A DNA stretch of 64,000 nucleotides, taken from assembly GCA_030847615.1 (NCBI GenBank), contig JAUMIR010000001.1, forward strand, positions 264,181,187 to 264,245,186, in the 5' to 3' direction. The DNA is from Gambelia wislizenii (taxonomy: Eukaryota > Chordata > Lepidosauria > Squamata > Crotaphytidae). This document shows, piece by piece, positions 22,332 through 32,993 of the stretch. Each line of letters opens with the position of its first letter. Position 1 is the stretch's first letter. The notes below the pieces were generated by a model. That model did no database searches. It saw only the letters and a program-made list of their open reading frames with translations, and was not told where the DNA came from. A program made the translations under genes and the position numbers.

Positions 22332-22868
22332 GGCTTATCCACACTAGCCAGGATATGTCAGCTCCCCACCGGCGTATTCTGGCTCCAGATCTGACCCGTT
22401 CTGCCTCTATTCTTCCTCCATTGCCTGGAGAAAACAGGCCGATGTCCAAACAGAATGCTGGCCCATGGCTGTAGCTGCTGTAGCCACCGTCACCATCATT
22501 TTTCCTGCTGACACGGAAGCCAGGAAGGGGGCCCCCAACATGTGACTGCAGGACCCCTGCATGTGACTGGCCTTGGTCACATGCTGAGGGGCCCCTGCCT
22601 GGCTTCTGGGAGATCCAGGAAGCTATGGGGGTGGCCTGCCAAGTGGACATGTGAGGCCCAATCTGAGTTTGGGCTGCCAGTAATGGAGTAAACTGGGTAT
22701 TATATTATAATGGTTTATTGGGCCATACCCTGCTTGCCCCTGTTCCACACCCTAGGGGTGGTGAGGACTGCCCGGGGGCAGATTGGAGCAAAGGCACTGC
22801 ATCATATGGGCTGCAGAGCTCTGGAATGGGGGGGGGTCAAGCTGGTGTATTTGGCCTGTAGATAAGCC
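22332..22868. mobile_element. Non-autonomous TIR element, family A
   Basis: Ends GGCTTATCCACACTAGCC and (reverse complement) GGCTTATCTACAGGCC. Interior carries the family-A block with GGTGGTGAGGACTGCCCGGG and GGGCTGCAGAGCTC. Lies in a TMEFF2 intron. No transposase. Confidence 0.75.
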
Positions 22869-23375
22869 CCAAATCCTACTCTGCTGCCTTTTGTGGCTTA
22901 GAGGTCTTGAAGCTTATGACAGCCAAGCACACTCTGGAAGGTTCTGCCAAGCCTGTAAGGGTTCAAGTGCAGCCCTGTTGAAAGACTGCATAGCTGCTGT
23001 CTGAGGACCAGCCTAGCGAAGTGTAGAAAAGCCCATCATCAGAAGATGACAAGTTGGCTACAGCAACTATGAACACAATGATGGTGTGAAATAGTTGTGA
23101 TCTGCATCAGTAAAGGGATCTTTGAGTCACAGATTTTCAGGGTGTTCGTGGTAAATATATAATGTAAGGTGCCTTTGGGATAACAGATCTCTGGGGATTT
23201 ATGGGGTGGTTACATGAGTAAAAATGCAGTGTGTCTTCAGGTGGTCCTTAGAAGAGAAATTTTAAGGAAGTCCTTCAGGGACCTTCCTTCTTTCTCTCTC
23301 TCTGCCCATGTATCACATGCTGTCATTACTGTTTTTTAATCCCCCAAGTAATCAGGAAAACAGCCAGCATGCTGT

Positions 23376-23516
23376 AGTTGTTTGAATGTTGGTTAGGACA
23401 CTAAGAGACCAGGGTTCCAATCCCTGCTCAGCCATGGAAACCTACTGCCAAGAAACCCCCTTTGGTTCACTTTAGGGTCACCATGAGTCAGAAGTGACTT
23501 GAAGGCACACAACAAC
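23376..23516 (+). mobile_element. tRNA-derived SINE (type 1)
   Basis: Contains a Pol III B-box-like GGGTTCCAATCC, then TCAGCCATGGAAACCTACTG, GGGTCACCATGAGTCAGAAG and the tail TTGAAGGCACACAACAACAA. Same family at 28783, 29423, 31358, 49948 and 53668. An internal stretch is deleted here. Intronic to TMEFF2. Confidence 0.82.
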
Positions 23517-24580
23517 AAATGCTAGAAAATTGGGGACTGAAGGAAAATGTCATTTGGTGGCAGAATTCTTATTTCATGGATTGCTGCACCCTCATTGTGC
23601 CCCTCCTGTAGCTATAAACCTGGTGGCCACCTTATTTGGCCCCTCCAAAAGAGAAAGGGAGAAGGAGGCAGCTCTTAGCTGGGGAAAACTGGAAAGGCTT
23701 CCCTGTGGCATTACTGTGTCCATGTCAAGTGCAGTTGACAGTGTGAATGAGTAACATGAGTACAAGGCACTGCTATACTTGTGACCTGCTACTGGTCAAA
23801 TACTGTACTGATGCAAAGGGCGACAGGTTTTGTGATGAAGCTGTTGTCTGCTTGAAGCAAATATACTTGTTCATAGTAGCAGCCTTCCTTCCCATAAGAG
23901 AGTTTCCATTGACCCTGAGGAAAGAAATCTCACTGCAAATTAAATGTTTGCACACATTATCTCCTAAGTTGAATTAGTTAAAAAAAAAAAGACATTACCT
24001 GACTTATTGGTGGAAATGCTCTTCCTGGCATGACACCTACTTTTATGTCATTTCAGTACCAGGCAAAGATCTTCTTTTCTCAGGCCTTTTAATATGAATG
24101 GTTTTATTTCAGCTAGTACGGTTTAACGTGTTTTATTATGTTTTAAAATGTTGAAAACCCTCTTGGAAATGTGGTTGAAGGTCAGGCTCTGAGAATCCTT
24201 GCAATTAAAAAGAGAAGAAAACAAATACAGTACAAACTATTGGTGACAGCTTCAGATTCATTGTTATCTGGAACAAGCTAAACCTTGTCAAGGAAGCCTT
24301 TTCTTTGAATTTTCAACTTTGTCCATATTGGCATTTTAGCTTAGGGTGATAGGCAACAGTCATAAACTGACCACCAAAACAAATCCCCTCATATCTCAAA
24401 GGTTGGTGAGACATAAAAACAATGTTCTCGTGCATCATACAAGACATATGCAGTTACTGCTGCACAGTATTCTAATCCAGTTGTAGAACTCCATCTCTCT
24501 GCAAGGCCCAGACCATACTTGTTCAAAGCAGAAGTTACCACTATGAAAAAAAGGAGTGAACACATCTTTGTCTGTTCTAG

Positions 24581-24739
24581 GTGTGATGCAGGCTACACTG
24601 GACAACACTGTGAAAAGAAAGACTATAGTGTTTTATACGTGGTTCCAGGCCCTGTACGATTTCAGTATGTCTTAATAGCAGCAGTGATTGGGACTATCCA
24701 GATCGCTATCATCTGTGTTGTGGTCCTCTGCATTACAAG
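24581..24739 (+). CDS. TMEFF2: TMEFF2 exon: EGF end and transmembrane helix
   Basis: Acceptor TCTGTTCTAG|G and donor ACAAG|GTGAGT, phase 2 at both ends, in frame with the exons at 21543 and 34932. It encodes RCDAGYTGQHCEKKDYSVLY, the last two EGF cysteines and the juxtamembrane region, then a hydrophobic helix YVLIAAVIGTIQIAIICVVV ending LCITR. In the EGF fold the residue before the last Cys is normally Arg, which contacts ErbB receptors; TMEFF proteins are known for His at this place, and GQHC shows that here. The match to mammalian TMEFF2 is nearly complete. A Penelope-derived foldback begins 50 bp after the donor. Confidence 0.96.
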
Positions 24740-24788
24740 GTGAGTAACATAGTCAAAGGTATCTTCTGGGGCAGAGAAAGACAATTTT

Positions 24789-25078
24789 TAGATTTTTCTT
24801 GGGTTTTTTTCCAGGCTGTGAGGCCGTGTTCTGGAATAGTTTCTTTCTGATGTTTCGCCTGCATCTATGGCTGGCATCCTCAGAGATTGGTTGGGTAGGT
24901 GTGTGTGTGGAGTTTAATAAACTCCACACAAACACAGCTACCCAACCATTCTCTGAGGATGCCAGCCACAGATGCAGGTGAAACATCAGAAAGAAACTAA
25001 TTCAGAATATGGCCTCACAGCCTGGAAAAAAACACCAAGGAAAATCTATGGATGCCGGCCATGAAAGCCTTCGACTTC
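24789..25078. mobile_element. Penelope-pLTR foldback (snap-back inverted repeat)
   Basis: Two arms, 24789-24916 and 24918-25049, are reverse complements at high identity around the centre GAGTTTAATAAACTC. They match the inverted terminal repeats at 19480-19656 and 20767-20957. The outer tail 25052-25078 (ATGCCGGCCATGAAAGCCTT) matches the extra outer piece at 19454-19480. No coding sequence remains, so it is a solo head-to-head pLTR pair. It lies in the last TMEFF2 intron. Confidence 0.88.
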
Positions 25079-25553
25079 ACAAAGACACTCTTACCTAGAG
25101 TATAAGTTATGCCTACAGAAAACATAGCTGGGAAGCACAGAGGCATATAAATTTCCTTTTCCTCAGAACTTAGAAAGTTTTGGATTTGAACTCCCAGAAT
25201 CATGGCCGGTATGTCCGAGGCATTCTGTGACTTACTGTCCAAAAATCAGGTTTTCCAAACTCTGCTTTTCCTACTCCTATCCAATCAAGAGTCCAAACAT
25301 AGGCTTGCCTGGAGGCCAATGAGAAGCACTGCTTGTTCATCACTGCTGGGACAATTCTGGTCTGGCGTAACACTATGGGCTTGCTCATATATCACCTTTC
25401 ACTCCTAGGTTTCTGTGCTAAGAGATAACCATTGTGCTTTCATTTATATTTTTAAACGAAACTGTTCTGAGGAAGACTAAGATTTCCTGGAAGCTTCTCA
25501 AGTTCTAAATGAAAATAAAAGTAATGGCAAAATAATTCACACCCTAGAAGGCA
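25079..25553. other. TMEFF2 intron, unassigned part
   Basis: No supported feature. The open frames on both strands lack motifs. Confidence 0.4.
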
Positions 25554-25558
25554 CCTTG

Positions 25559-26086
25559 GGCTCGTTTACATGGGCCAGAATAAGCTGGTTTCCTGCCAGC
25601 ATATTTTGCCTGTGGATCAGGCCCATTCCTCCCCAGTTACCAGCACGAAATAGGATGGAGTCCGCACTGGCCCATCGCTGCAGGTGCTGCCACCTGCATC
25701 CCACTCTCTGAATCCAGGAAGCTGGCCCGCAGCACATGAGCAAGGCCCCCTGCATGTGACCAGCCTGGTCACATGCTGCAGGGCTCCTTCCTGGATCCAG
25801 AAGAACAATGGCAGATAGCAGCTTCAGCAAAGGACCAATGTGCCGGAATGCATTCCTGTGGTCACATTGGGCCCAATCCATTTTTTTTTACCAGCTGAAA
25901 TGGTTTTTCCTAGGTTTTTTTTTAAAAAAAGCATTGTAATAGGCAATACCCTGTCTTGGCCCTGTCTTGGCCCCATGGGTTGTGCGGACTGCCCGGGGGC
26001 AAAAACAGACAAATCCCCTGCAGTGTCTAGACTGCAGGGCTCCAAGATGGGGCTAAGATGGGGTAAATAGCCCATCTAAACAAGGC
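25559..26086. mobile_element. Non-autonomous TIR element, family A, with target duplication
   Basis: Ends GGCTCGTTTACATGGGCC and (reverse complement) GCCTTGTTTAGATGGGC in the same register. Flanked by CCTTG on both sides (25554-25558 and 26087-26091). Interior has the family-A block GGACTGCCCGGGGGCAAAAA and GACTGCAGGGCTCCAAGATG. No transposase. In a TMEFF2 intron. Confidence 0.82.
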
Positions 26087-26530
26087 CCTTGTCTGCAGCC
26101 CTTTCCAGGTTTCCCTTGTAATGTGCAGTCACAGGCGTGTTAAACATGCTCTGTGGCAGGACTGGGAAACCCATGACCCTCCAAATGTTGTCAGACTGCA
26201 GCTTCCACTGTTCCTCAGCATTGCTGTGCCATACCCTCCAACGTTTTACAGTGGAAAACTGGGACACATGTGGCCAAACAGTGTCAGAATGTGGTCAAAA
26301 TGGCAGAGGCACATCTTCCCCTCATCAGCTCAAATGTGAATTCTGCCTTTTTTGTAGGCTGAAAAGGAATCCAACCGGCCTGTCGCATATTCCATAACTG
26401 TACCCTTAGGAGATGATCCAGTATACACATTAGGAAGTTGGAAGGGATCTACTTTTGAGACATTGAGTATTATCATTGTTTCTATCTTCATGGGCCACTC
26501 TGTTCTTCTGTGTGAAGACATGGGTGATTA

Positions 26531-26856
26531 CAGGTCTTCTCGATTTATGCAGGGAATACGTTACTGGACTTACTGCAGATAGATGAAACTGTATATATTA
26601 GCAAACTGCCATAGAATCACATTGGAGGACCTAGAAAACGCCTAGAGAAGATGTCTCTCTAGGCATCTGGCACACCTCTATGGTCAACTTCCAGTGGAAG
26701 TTGACCATAGAGTCATGCTGGAGAACCTCCCAATGCCTAGAGAGACCACCTGGAGCACAACTCTGCGGTCCTCCAGATACCAAGAGAGACCTTTACCCCC
26801 AATTTTGGGTAAGTGAAACTGTGGGTACCAATCCTGTGTAAAAAGAGGGTGACCTG
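26531..26856. mobile_element. Tigger-like MITE with internal perfect hairpin
   Basis: Ends CAGGTCTTCTC and (reverse complement) CAGGTCACCCTC; TA precedes the left end and CA (probably decayed TA) follows the right end. The centre, 26676-26712, is a perfect hairpin with 18-bp arms and a single-base loop. CCTAGAGA/TCTCTAGG blocks flank it symmetrically. Related to 3617-3879. Confidence 0.72.
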
Positions 26857-27060
26857 CATTTTATATAGAGTGTGACTTGCAAATACTGGTGTGCAGTTGG
26901 TTAGTATTTGATTAGTGCCTTCCACCATGTTCTGCTTCAGAATTAAAATATGACATCTATCTACACTCCCAATCCTATCAGAAAGTACTCATCTCCCAAC
27001 CCAGAGCAAGATTCAAAGGATTTGGGTAGCTGAGACTTTTAAAAGCCACTGCAAGTCATA

Positions 27061-27317
27061 TCTATATATATAAAAATCTTGGGTATGTTTCCTTTCCCAG
27101 TGTGCTGACTGGTCAATCCCTTCCCTCCTCTCACTCCCACAGCCAATCACCACCCACATGCAAAATCCCTCTCCACCTCACAATCCACTCCTGCCACTCA
27201 ATCTGCATCTATACCCCCAGCCTCACAAGGGCCCCTCCCTCCTCTCACTCCTTCAGCCACTCACCACCTGCATGTAAAACTATAATGGCGTACATTACAC
27301 TGGGTACAACTACTTAG
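27061..27317 (+). mobile_element. Possible Helitron-derived fragment
   Basis: Begins TCTATATATATAAAAATCTT after an A and a T-rich flank, the shape of an animal Helitron 5' end, and ends GGGTACAACTACTTAG, close to a Helitron 3' end with CTAG altered by one base. Inside, a block of about 55 bp (CTCCTCTCACTCC.. CAGCCA.TCACCACC) is duplicated. No Rep/helicase. Tentative. Confidence 0.4.
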
Positions 27318-28782
27318 ATAGAATTGGTGTAAATGGACTGACAGGAATTATTTGTATGAGACAATTTAAAATTTTGTCCATCCATAAATATTACCAATAT
27401 ACATCTTTCATTACTTTTCCAAAAAAATTTACAATTTTCCCTAGCTTCTCTTGGCATTTCTTGAGATTTCTCAATGTGATTCAATCTTCCTTCAGCTACT
27501 CCAATAAATTGTATGTCTTAAAAATAAATCCCTTTCCTTAAAAAAATGAGAGGAAAAGGCGGGGGGGACAGATGCGAGATTCCTATAGAAATTTTAAAAG
27601 CTCCAATATATCTAAGCATCCATATCTCACTATGCTTAGAGGAGAGGTATGACATTTGGGCTAGAAAAAGGTACAAAATAATTCATAAATCCTTTCCTGG
27701 CCTAAAGGCATAATAGAAAAATGCCTGCTGTAGCTTGGAGATGGCTTGCTGACCCAAGTTGGGTTCATCAACTCTACCCTCAAGAGTAGATGCTCCCCTG
27801 AAAAAAGCAATGTATTATATTAAAGCAGGTTTCAGGGAACAGGACAATAATTCACACAGGCAAAAATACCGTGTGCATAAAAGAATGGAGATGGGAAAGT
27901 AACTGCTCAAAAGAAATATGACACTACATCATGTTGTTCAAGCAATCTTCCCCAGTGACTTCAGGTTCATCAGCTTTAGGCCATAAAGCAAGATAACAGT
28001 TTGTATGTAGAGGAAATGGTTGGGTTTTATGTGAATCCTACCTGTTCAGTTGATCTTTGGTAGATGGAGGAGCACCACAAAGCCAGCATCTTTAATCTTT
28101 TTCATACATGTAAGCCTTTTCCTTGTGTTGTCTTTTTCTCTAGAAAAAGAACATTATGCAACTTTGTGAGAGCTGTGTTGTTGCTGCTGCTGCTGCTGTT
28201 GTTTTTTAACTGCATCTCCCCCGTGAAGTTGCAGACAATACAATACATAATGGTTCATTTATATAATATCAAAAGTTAGCCATAAATTAAAAGATACAGA
28301 AATACAAAATGTCAGACTGCAGGTCAGTACACATTAATTTCAGCTGATCACCTTGGGATGATACATTGAAAGGCAGGACAGTTGTTTTCATCACCTGCTG
28401 TAAACACTGCAGACATATAAAACACAGGCTAAGATCCTATATGTGTGAAGAGTTCCACACACACAGTTGTGTGTCCTCTCACCACCCAGCAGCTGCCTGA
28501 GGGGCCCTTGCTGCTGTTGTTTATCAGTGAGGGAGGGAGGGTGAGAGGATACTATCCGTAGAGAAGCAGCTGGTCTCAGCTAGGTTGGGGGGAGGGAGAA
28601 ATTAGGGTGCTCCTATTCTTTCCCTCAGGAGCTCAGAGCAACCAGATCTTCCTGGTCTCCTTCCTCTTCCCAGCCACCCCCAGGTAAGAAGCAGCAGCAG
28701 CACCCCTCCCTGGGGTGTGTCAGCTGCCAGGTGTGGGACTTTTTGGACAAAACATCAGGGCAAGAGAATTTTCCTCTGCTTG
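27318..28782. other. TMEFF2 intron, unassigned
   Basis: No gene or assignable repeat. A GCT/TTG microsatellite (CTGCTGCTGCTGCTG) lies at about 28176-28202 and a (GGGA)n patch near 28530. Confidence 0.4.
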
Positions 28783-29256
28783 TTGTTGTGGACCTTCAGG
28801 CCATGTCCAACTTAGACCCTAAGGCGAATCTATCACTGGGGTTTCTTGGCAAAATTTCTTCAGAGGGTATTTGCCATTGCCTTCCTCTGAGGCTGAGCAG
28901 GACCGGTTTAAGGAATTTGGGGGGGCCCTGCAATGCTTTATTTTAGGGGCCCCATATGTTTATCTCAGGTCTTATATGTAACTTAACTCAACCTAAGCTA
29001 TTCACAGTACAGGATATTCAGATTATTACTAATAATGTTTTTGATGGAGGAGGGTTACTACGGGGGGCCCCACAATGATGGGGCCCCCTGCGGATACTGA
29101 TGCCGCTGGTGCCTTAAACCAGTCCTGAGGCTGAGAGAGTGTGACTTCCCCAAGGCCACTCAATTGGTTTCCATGGCTGAGTGAGGATTTGAACCCTGGT
29201 CTTCCAGAGTCCTAGTCCAGTGTTCAAACCACTACACCACTCTGGCCCTATGGGCA
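28783..29256 (-). mobile_element. tRNA-derived SINE (type 1), split by a hAT MITE
   Basis: Minus-strand SINE in two parts, 28783-28897 and 29136-29256. The B-box side is on the right (GGATTTGAACCCTGGTC in + orientation, reverse complement GGGTTCAAATCC) and the tail side with TTGTTGTGGACCTTCAGGCC is on the left. Interrupted at AGGCTGAG by the element at 28898-29127. Confidence 0.82.
28898..29127. mobile_element. hAT-type MITE with 8-bp target duplication
   Basis: 230 bp. Termini CAGGACCGGTTTAAGG and (reverse complement) CAGGACTGGTTTAAGG differ at one base. Flanked by AGGCTGAG on both sides (28890-28897 and 29128-29135), an 8-bp duplication diagnostic of hAT transposases. Interior includes GGGGGGGCCC and GGGGCCCC blocks. 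No ORF. Confidence 0.9.
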
Positions 29257-29422
29257 CCATCCAAAAAGGGACTTACACATGCATAAACATCACTTATGCA
29301 TAAGTTACTAAGAGGATGCCAGCCACAGTCAACTAACTAAAAGCACATTTTACCAGAGTTAGACAATCAAACATTGCTGCTAATCAAATTTCTATGGAAT
29401 TTTTCCCTGGGAATCCTATATA

Positions 29423-29656
29423 ACAAACAACTTGTTATGTGCCTTCAAGTCATTTCTGACTTATGGCAATCCTAAGATGAACCTATCACGGAGGTTTCTT
29501 GGCAAGATTTGTTCAGAGGGGATTTGCCTTTGCCTTCCTCTGAGGCTAAGAGAGTGTGACTTGCCCAAAATCACCAGTAGGCTTCCATGGATTTGAACCC
29601 TGGTCTCTCAGTGTCCTAGTCCAACACCCAGACCACTACACCATGCTGGCTCTCAT
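29423..29656 (-). mobile_element. tRNA-derived SINE (type 1)
   Basis: Nearly complete minus-strand copy: tail TTATGTGCCTTCAAGTCATT at left, middle TTTGCCTTTGCCTTCCTCTG, B-box reverse complement TTTGAACCCTGG, and A-box side ACCACTACACCATGCTGGCT at right. Confidence 0.85.
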
Positions 29657-30974
29657 GACAGACAATACATAATCTTATATTTACTATATTGAAGTTCAAT
29701 CTAGGTATATTATATGTTGTATTATATTCCTTATACAAATTGTCCCTTCCTTTCATTTTGAGCCAGATTTCATATTTTCCCCTGCTCCAGCATTTTAAAT
29801 CCATCAGAAACTCTCTGTACACAAACCAGGATACTGAGCAAGATCAGTTATTTGAAAGCAACAGTGCAATCCTAAACAACTGTTGAAAATATCTCCTCAG
29901 AAGTAAGCTCCAATGAACTCAATGGCACTTACTCATGGGTGCATATGTATAGGACTACAGCCTAATTTGGAAATCCCACAGACCACTGGAAATTCCAGTG
30001 TTCTGAGTAGGGATACATAGATTGCTACTGTGAGTGTCCACAACATTCCAGAAGCAAGTGCTAGTAATCATCAGGAAAAACATTATACTGTACTTCCATG
30101 ATATTGGAAGTAAATTACCATGCTGTTTAGACAGAAGTATTATATATGTTCACAATTTCAGAACCGAATACATAATAGAGATCAACTAACTAGGGGGTAT
30201 AAAGTAGGAGTACAAGATTACCAATATAGTTCCATGGATGATTTTGGCAATGTACAGAAAGGCCTCTCCTGGGTTCTCATGCATGTGGTGAATAGCTAGT
30301 ACCTGGGTCCAGTAAGAAAAGTCCATGGTAATAAGTACAACATAGAATTTTAGACACAATGTAAAATGTAATGTGTAAGGGAAACATGATACAATTATTT
30401 TGTTATTTATAATGCTTAACCTCAGAAATCTGATCTACATCCCTGTTCACCAGGGTATTTAATGGTTTTTAAAAGTTGTTTCTTCTGTTTTATTATTTTA
30501 TGATTCCTATGAGTTTTAACTAGCTCGGCTGTTTTTATATCTGCTTTATTATCTGTATTGATTGCTTGACTGATTATTGCTACAGCTTCTGTTAGCATTT
30601 CTTGTGCCGTCTGGGAGGGGTGTTTGCTTAGCTTACTTTGTCAGATAGGCTTTCACAATTTTTCAAAGTAATTTCACTGTGCATGTGGTATCAGATCCAG
30701 AACTTGCCACTTGCAAATGCCAGAGCTTCTTTCATCCATCAAAGGTTTGAAATCCAGTGACTTTTCTACTGGTTCATTTGGCTGAACTTGATCTTCACCA
30801 GTTCCTCTCTCCCCAAATCTGTTCCAAGGGGTTTGGTGTCCCTCTAGAATAGTGGAGAAGGTGACAGTCAAAGGAATGGGGGAAGGACAAAAAATGCTGA
30901 CACACACACACACGTACCTTAAACTCATGATTTTTGTTGTTGCAAGCTATGGATTTGTAAGTGGAGAAGCAGTA
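29657..30974. other. TMEFF2 intron, mostly unassigned
   Basis: 29868-29960 is a member of the short AATCCTA-type repeat seen at 9876-9964 (CTCAATGGCACTTACTCATG). A (CA)n run lies at 30899-30914. The rest shows nothing supported. Confidence 0.45.
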
Positions 30975-31188
30975 CATTTGTCCCTCCGTATCCACAGATT
31001 TAAGTATTCACAACTTAAAAATATTCTTAAAAAAATAATAATCCTAAAAGCAAACCTTGATTTGCAATCTTATATAAGGGACACCATTTTGCTGTGCCAT
31101 TGCATATAATGGGACTTGAGTATTCATGGATTTTGGTATCCACGGGCGGTCCTGGAACCAAACCCCAGCAAATATGAAGGGACAACTG
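30975..31188. mobile_element. Tigger-like MITE
   Basis: 214 bp flanked by TA on both sides. Ends CATTTGTCCCTCCGTATCC and (reverse complement) CAGTTGTCCCTTCATATTTG. Contains TTCATGGATTTTGGTATCC, the typical Tigger terminal extension. No transposase. In the last TMEFF2 intron. Confidence 0.8.
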
Positions 31189-31357
31189 TATATTTAATTT
31201 TTTAAAATACACAATTAAAATTGTATTTTTCTAAGCTACTATGAAGAGACCAGCTTGGCTAACAGGATTTATAAAGGAGGGGAAAAACTTACATATCTAT
31301 GTTTGTGTGTGAGAGGGCATGTGCACACATGCAGACTAACATGCATGGCTGTATAAT

Positions 31358-31550
31358 CACATTTGTTGTGTGCCTTCAAGCTGACTCCAACATATAGTAA
31401 CCCTTTCATGGGGCTTTCTTGGCAAGATTTATTCAGAGGAGATTTGCCATTGCCTTCCACTGATGCTGGGAGAGTGTGACTGGCCCAAGATCCCTCAATG
31501 AGTTTCCATGGCTGAATGGAGATTCAAACCCTGGTTTTCCCCAGTCATAG
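31358..31550 (-). mobile_element. tRNA-derived SINE (type 1), split by a TIR element
   Basis: Minus-strand SINE from TTGTTGTGTGCCTTCAAGCT to GATTCAAACCCTGG and CAGTCATAG, where the family-A element starts. The continuation CCTAGTCCAACAGTA is found at 32104-32118 beyond that element. Confidence 0.82.
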
Positions 31551-32103
31551 GGCTGATCTACATGAGCCAGGATATGCTGGCACCTGTTACCAGGAAGCCT
31601 GTTATTCCCCCGTTACCGCCTCCAAACGGGCCCAAGTCCAGACAGGTAAGTCAGCCTGTCTTGGAAGGCAGGAAACCAGCCCGCAACATGTGACCAAGAC
31701 TTGGTCACATACTGTGGGGAACCACTCCCAGAAGTGCATGGCAGGGGGTTGGAGTAGATGGCCCTTGTGGTCTCTTCCAACTCTATGATTCTATGAACCC
31801 TCCCTGCCTTCCAGGAGAGCGAGGCAGACTGGTAGCTGCAGCAAGGGCCAGCCTGCCGGAATAGGCTCCTGCAGCCTCGTGGGGCACAATCAGTTCCTTT
31901 CCAGTGGGCATGGATTAAAAAAAGGTATTTTAAAGAAACATCTATCAGGCCCTACCCTGCCTTCCTCACCATCTTAGCCCTGTTTCTACCCCGGGGTGGT
32001 GAGGACTGCCTGGGGACTGAACAGGGCAAATGCCCTACCTCATATGGACTTCAGGGCTCTAAGACAGGGGTAAGATGGGGTATATTGGCCATCTAGACAA
32101 GCC
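31551..32103. mobile_element. Non-autonomous TIR element, family A, inserted in a SINE
   Basis: Ends GGCTGATCTACATGAGCC and (reverse complement) GGCTTGTCTAGATGGCC. Flanks CATAG and CCTAG fit a 5-bp duplication with one change, and the SINE is continuous without the element. A CR1 tail (31735-31797) has inserted into it. Family-A block GGTGGTGAGGACTGCCTGGG present. No transposase. Confidence 0.83.
31735..31797 (+). mobile_element. CR1 3' tail fragment
   Basis: GCATGGCAGGGGGTTGGAGT then GATGGCCCTTGTGGTCTCTT and CCAACTCTATGATTCTATGA, a severely 5'-truncated CR1 nested in the family-A element. Confidence 0.85.
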
Positions 32104-32118
32104 CCTAGTCCAACAGTA

Positions 32119-32405
32119 CATAATCCTAGCGATTGCTACAATCCCAGTAGAGTAATGATTTCTTTTCCCCTCATTGTGTACAAGTTGCCATAGACTCTGC
32201 CCCTTGCGCAAGAGAGGATCCCTGCTTCTTCTCAAGTCCCTCTTTTGGCTGCCTCCCATGTCTTCTCCTCCCCGCAACTCTCCCAGTTTGTCAGTCACAG
32301 TCCTGATTAATCATCTGTCATCCCACTATTTCAGCTGCTTTTAAAAATGTCCCTCCTCCCACTTTACTTCTTTGTCCTCAGTTTACTTCAATTGCTTCAA
32401 GCTAA
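32119..32405. other. TMEFF2 intron, unassigned
   Basis: Nothing supported. Confidence 0.4.
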
Positions 32406-32993
32406 TGACTTTATCACAGAAGGCTGGTAAAGCACTGTTTCCATGGGATAATAGCGTCTTTGGCCGTAACTTACCACATGATGCCTTGTCTGTCTGGTAG
32501 CTGCTTCACATTCCATCTGTTCCTGTAGAGCTCCTTTTCATTGACGGGTAAAACCTGTCAATGCTTCCCAATTGGGCTGCTTTTCCACTATGGATTTCCA
32601 TGTGATAAGTGCCTCCCACTGAAGTTCTACTTCTCAGGCAGTCATGTGGTGTGATTCTCTTCCTCTTCCCCTCTAGCAAGCAGCCTGTTTTCCTTTTATT
32701 TTCCACTTCTTTTCTTTTCTTTATTTTAGTATTGCTGTAATTTCTCAGTTTTGTTTTTAAAAATAATAAAAAATAAAATAAAATTGAAAGGTATGCATGC
32801 ACAGAGTAGGGCGTACAAGGGTTAGAAGATGATGCTATGGCTGCCATGCAGAACACAGATCACACAACCATGGATTGCCAAAGCAGCGCCAAAGTGCTAT
32901 TGTGGAGAAAGCCTGCAAATAAATTATGCCAAATTGGTATGTTTCCAACTAGTGTGATTGTGGCAGTTCACCACACTGGTGTGATAAAGTCCT
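32406..32993. mobile_element. Non-autonomous TIR element (GACTTTATCA family)
   Basis: Left end TGACTTTATCACAGAAGGC and right end (reverse complement) AGGACTTTATCACACCAGT. The same terminus bounds 43636-44147. No transposase and no clear target duplication. Confidence 0.6.

Noticed and set aside
23376..23516. Real tRNA gene because of A/B-box-like words
   Set aside because: No cloverleaf; the sequence is a SINE repeated at least six times in the window.
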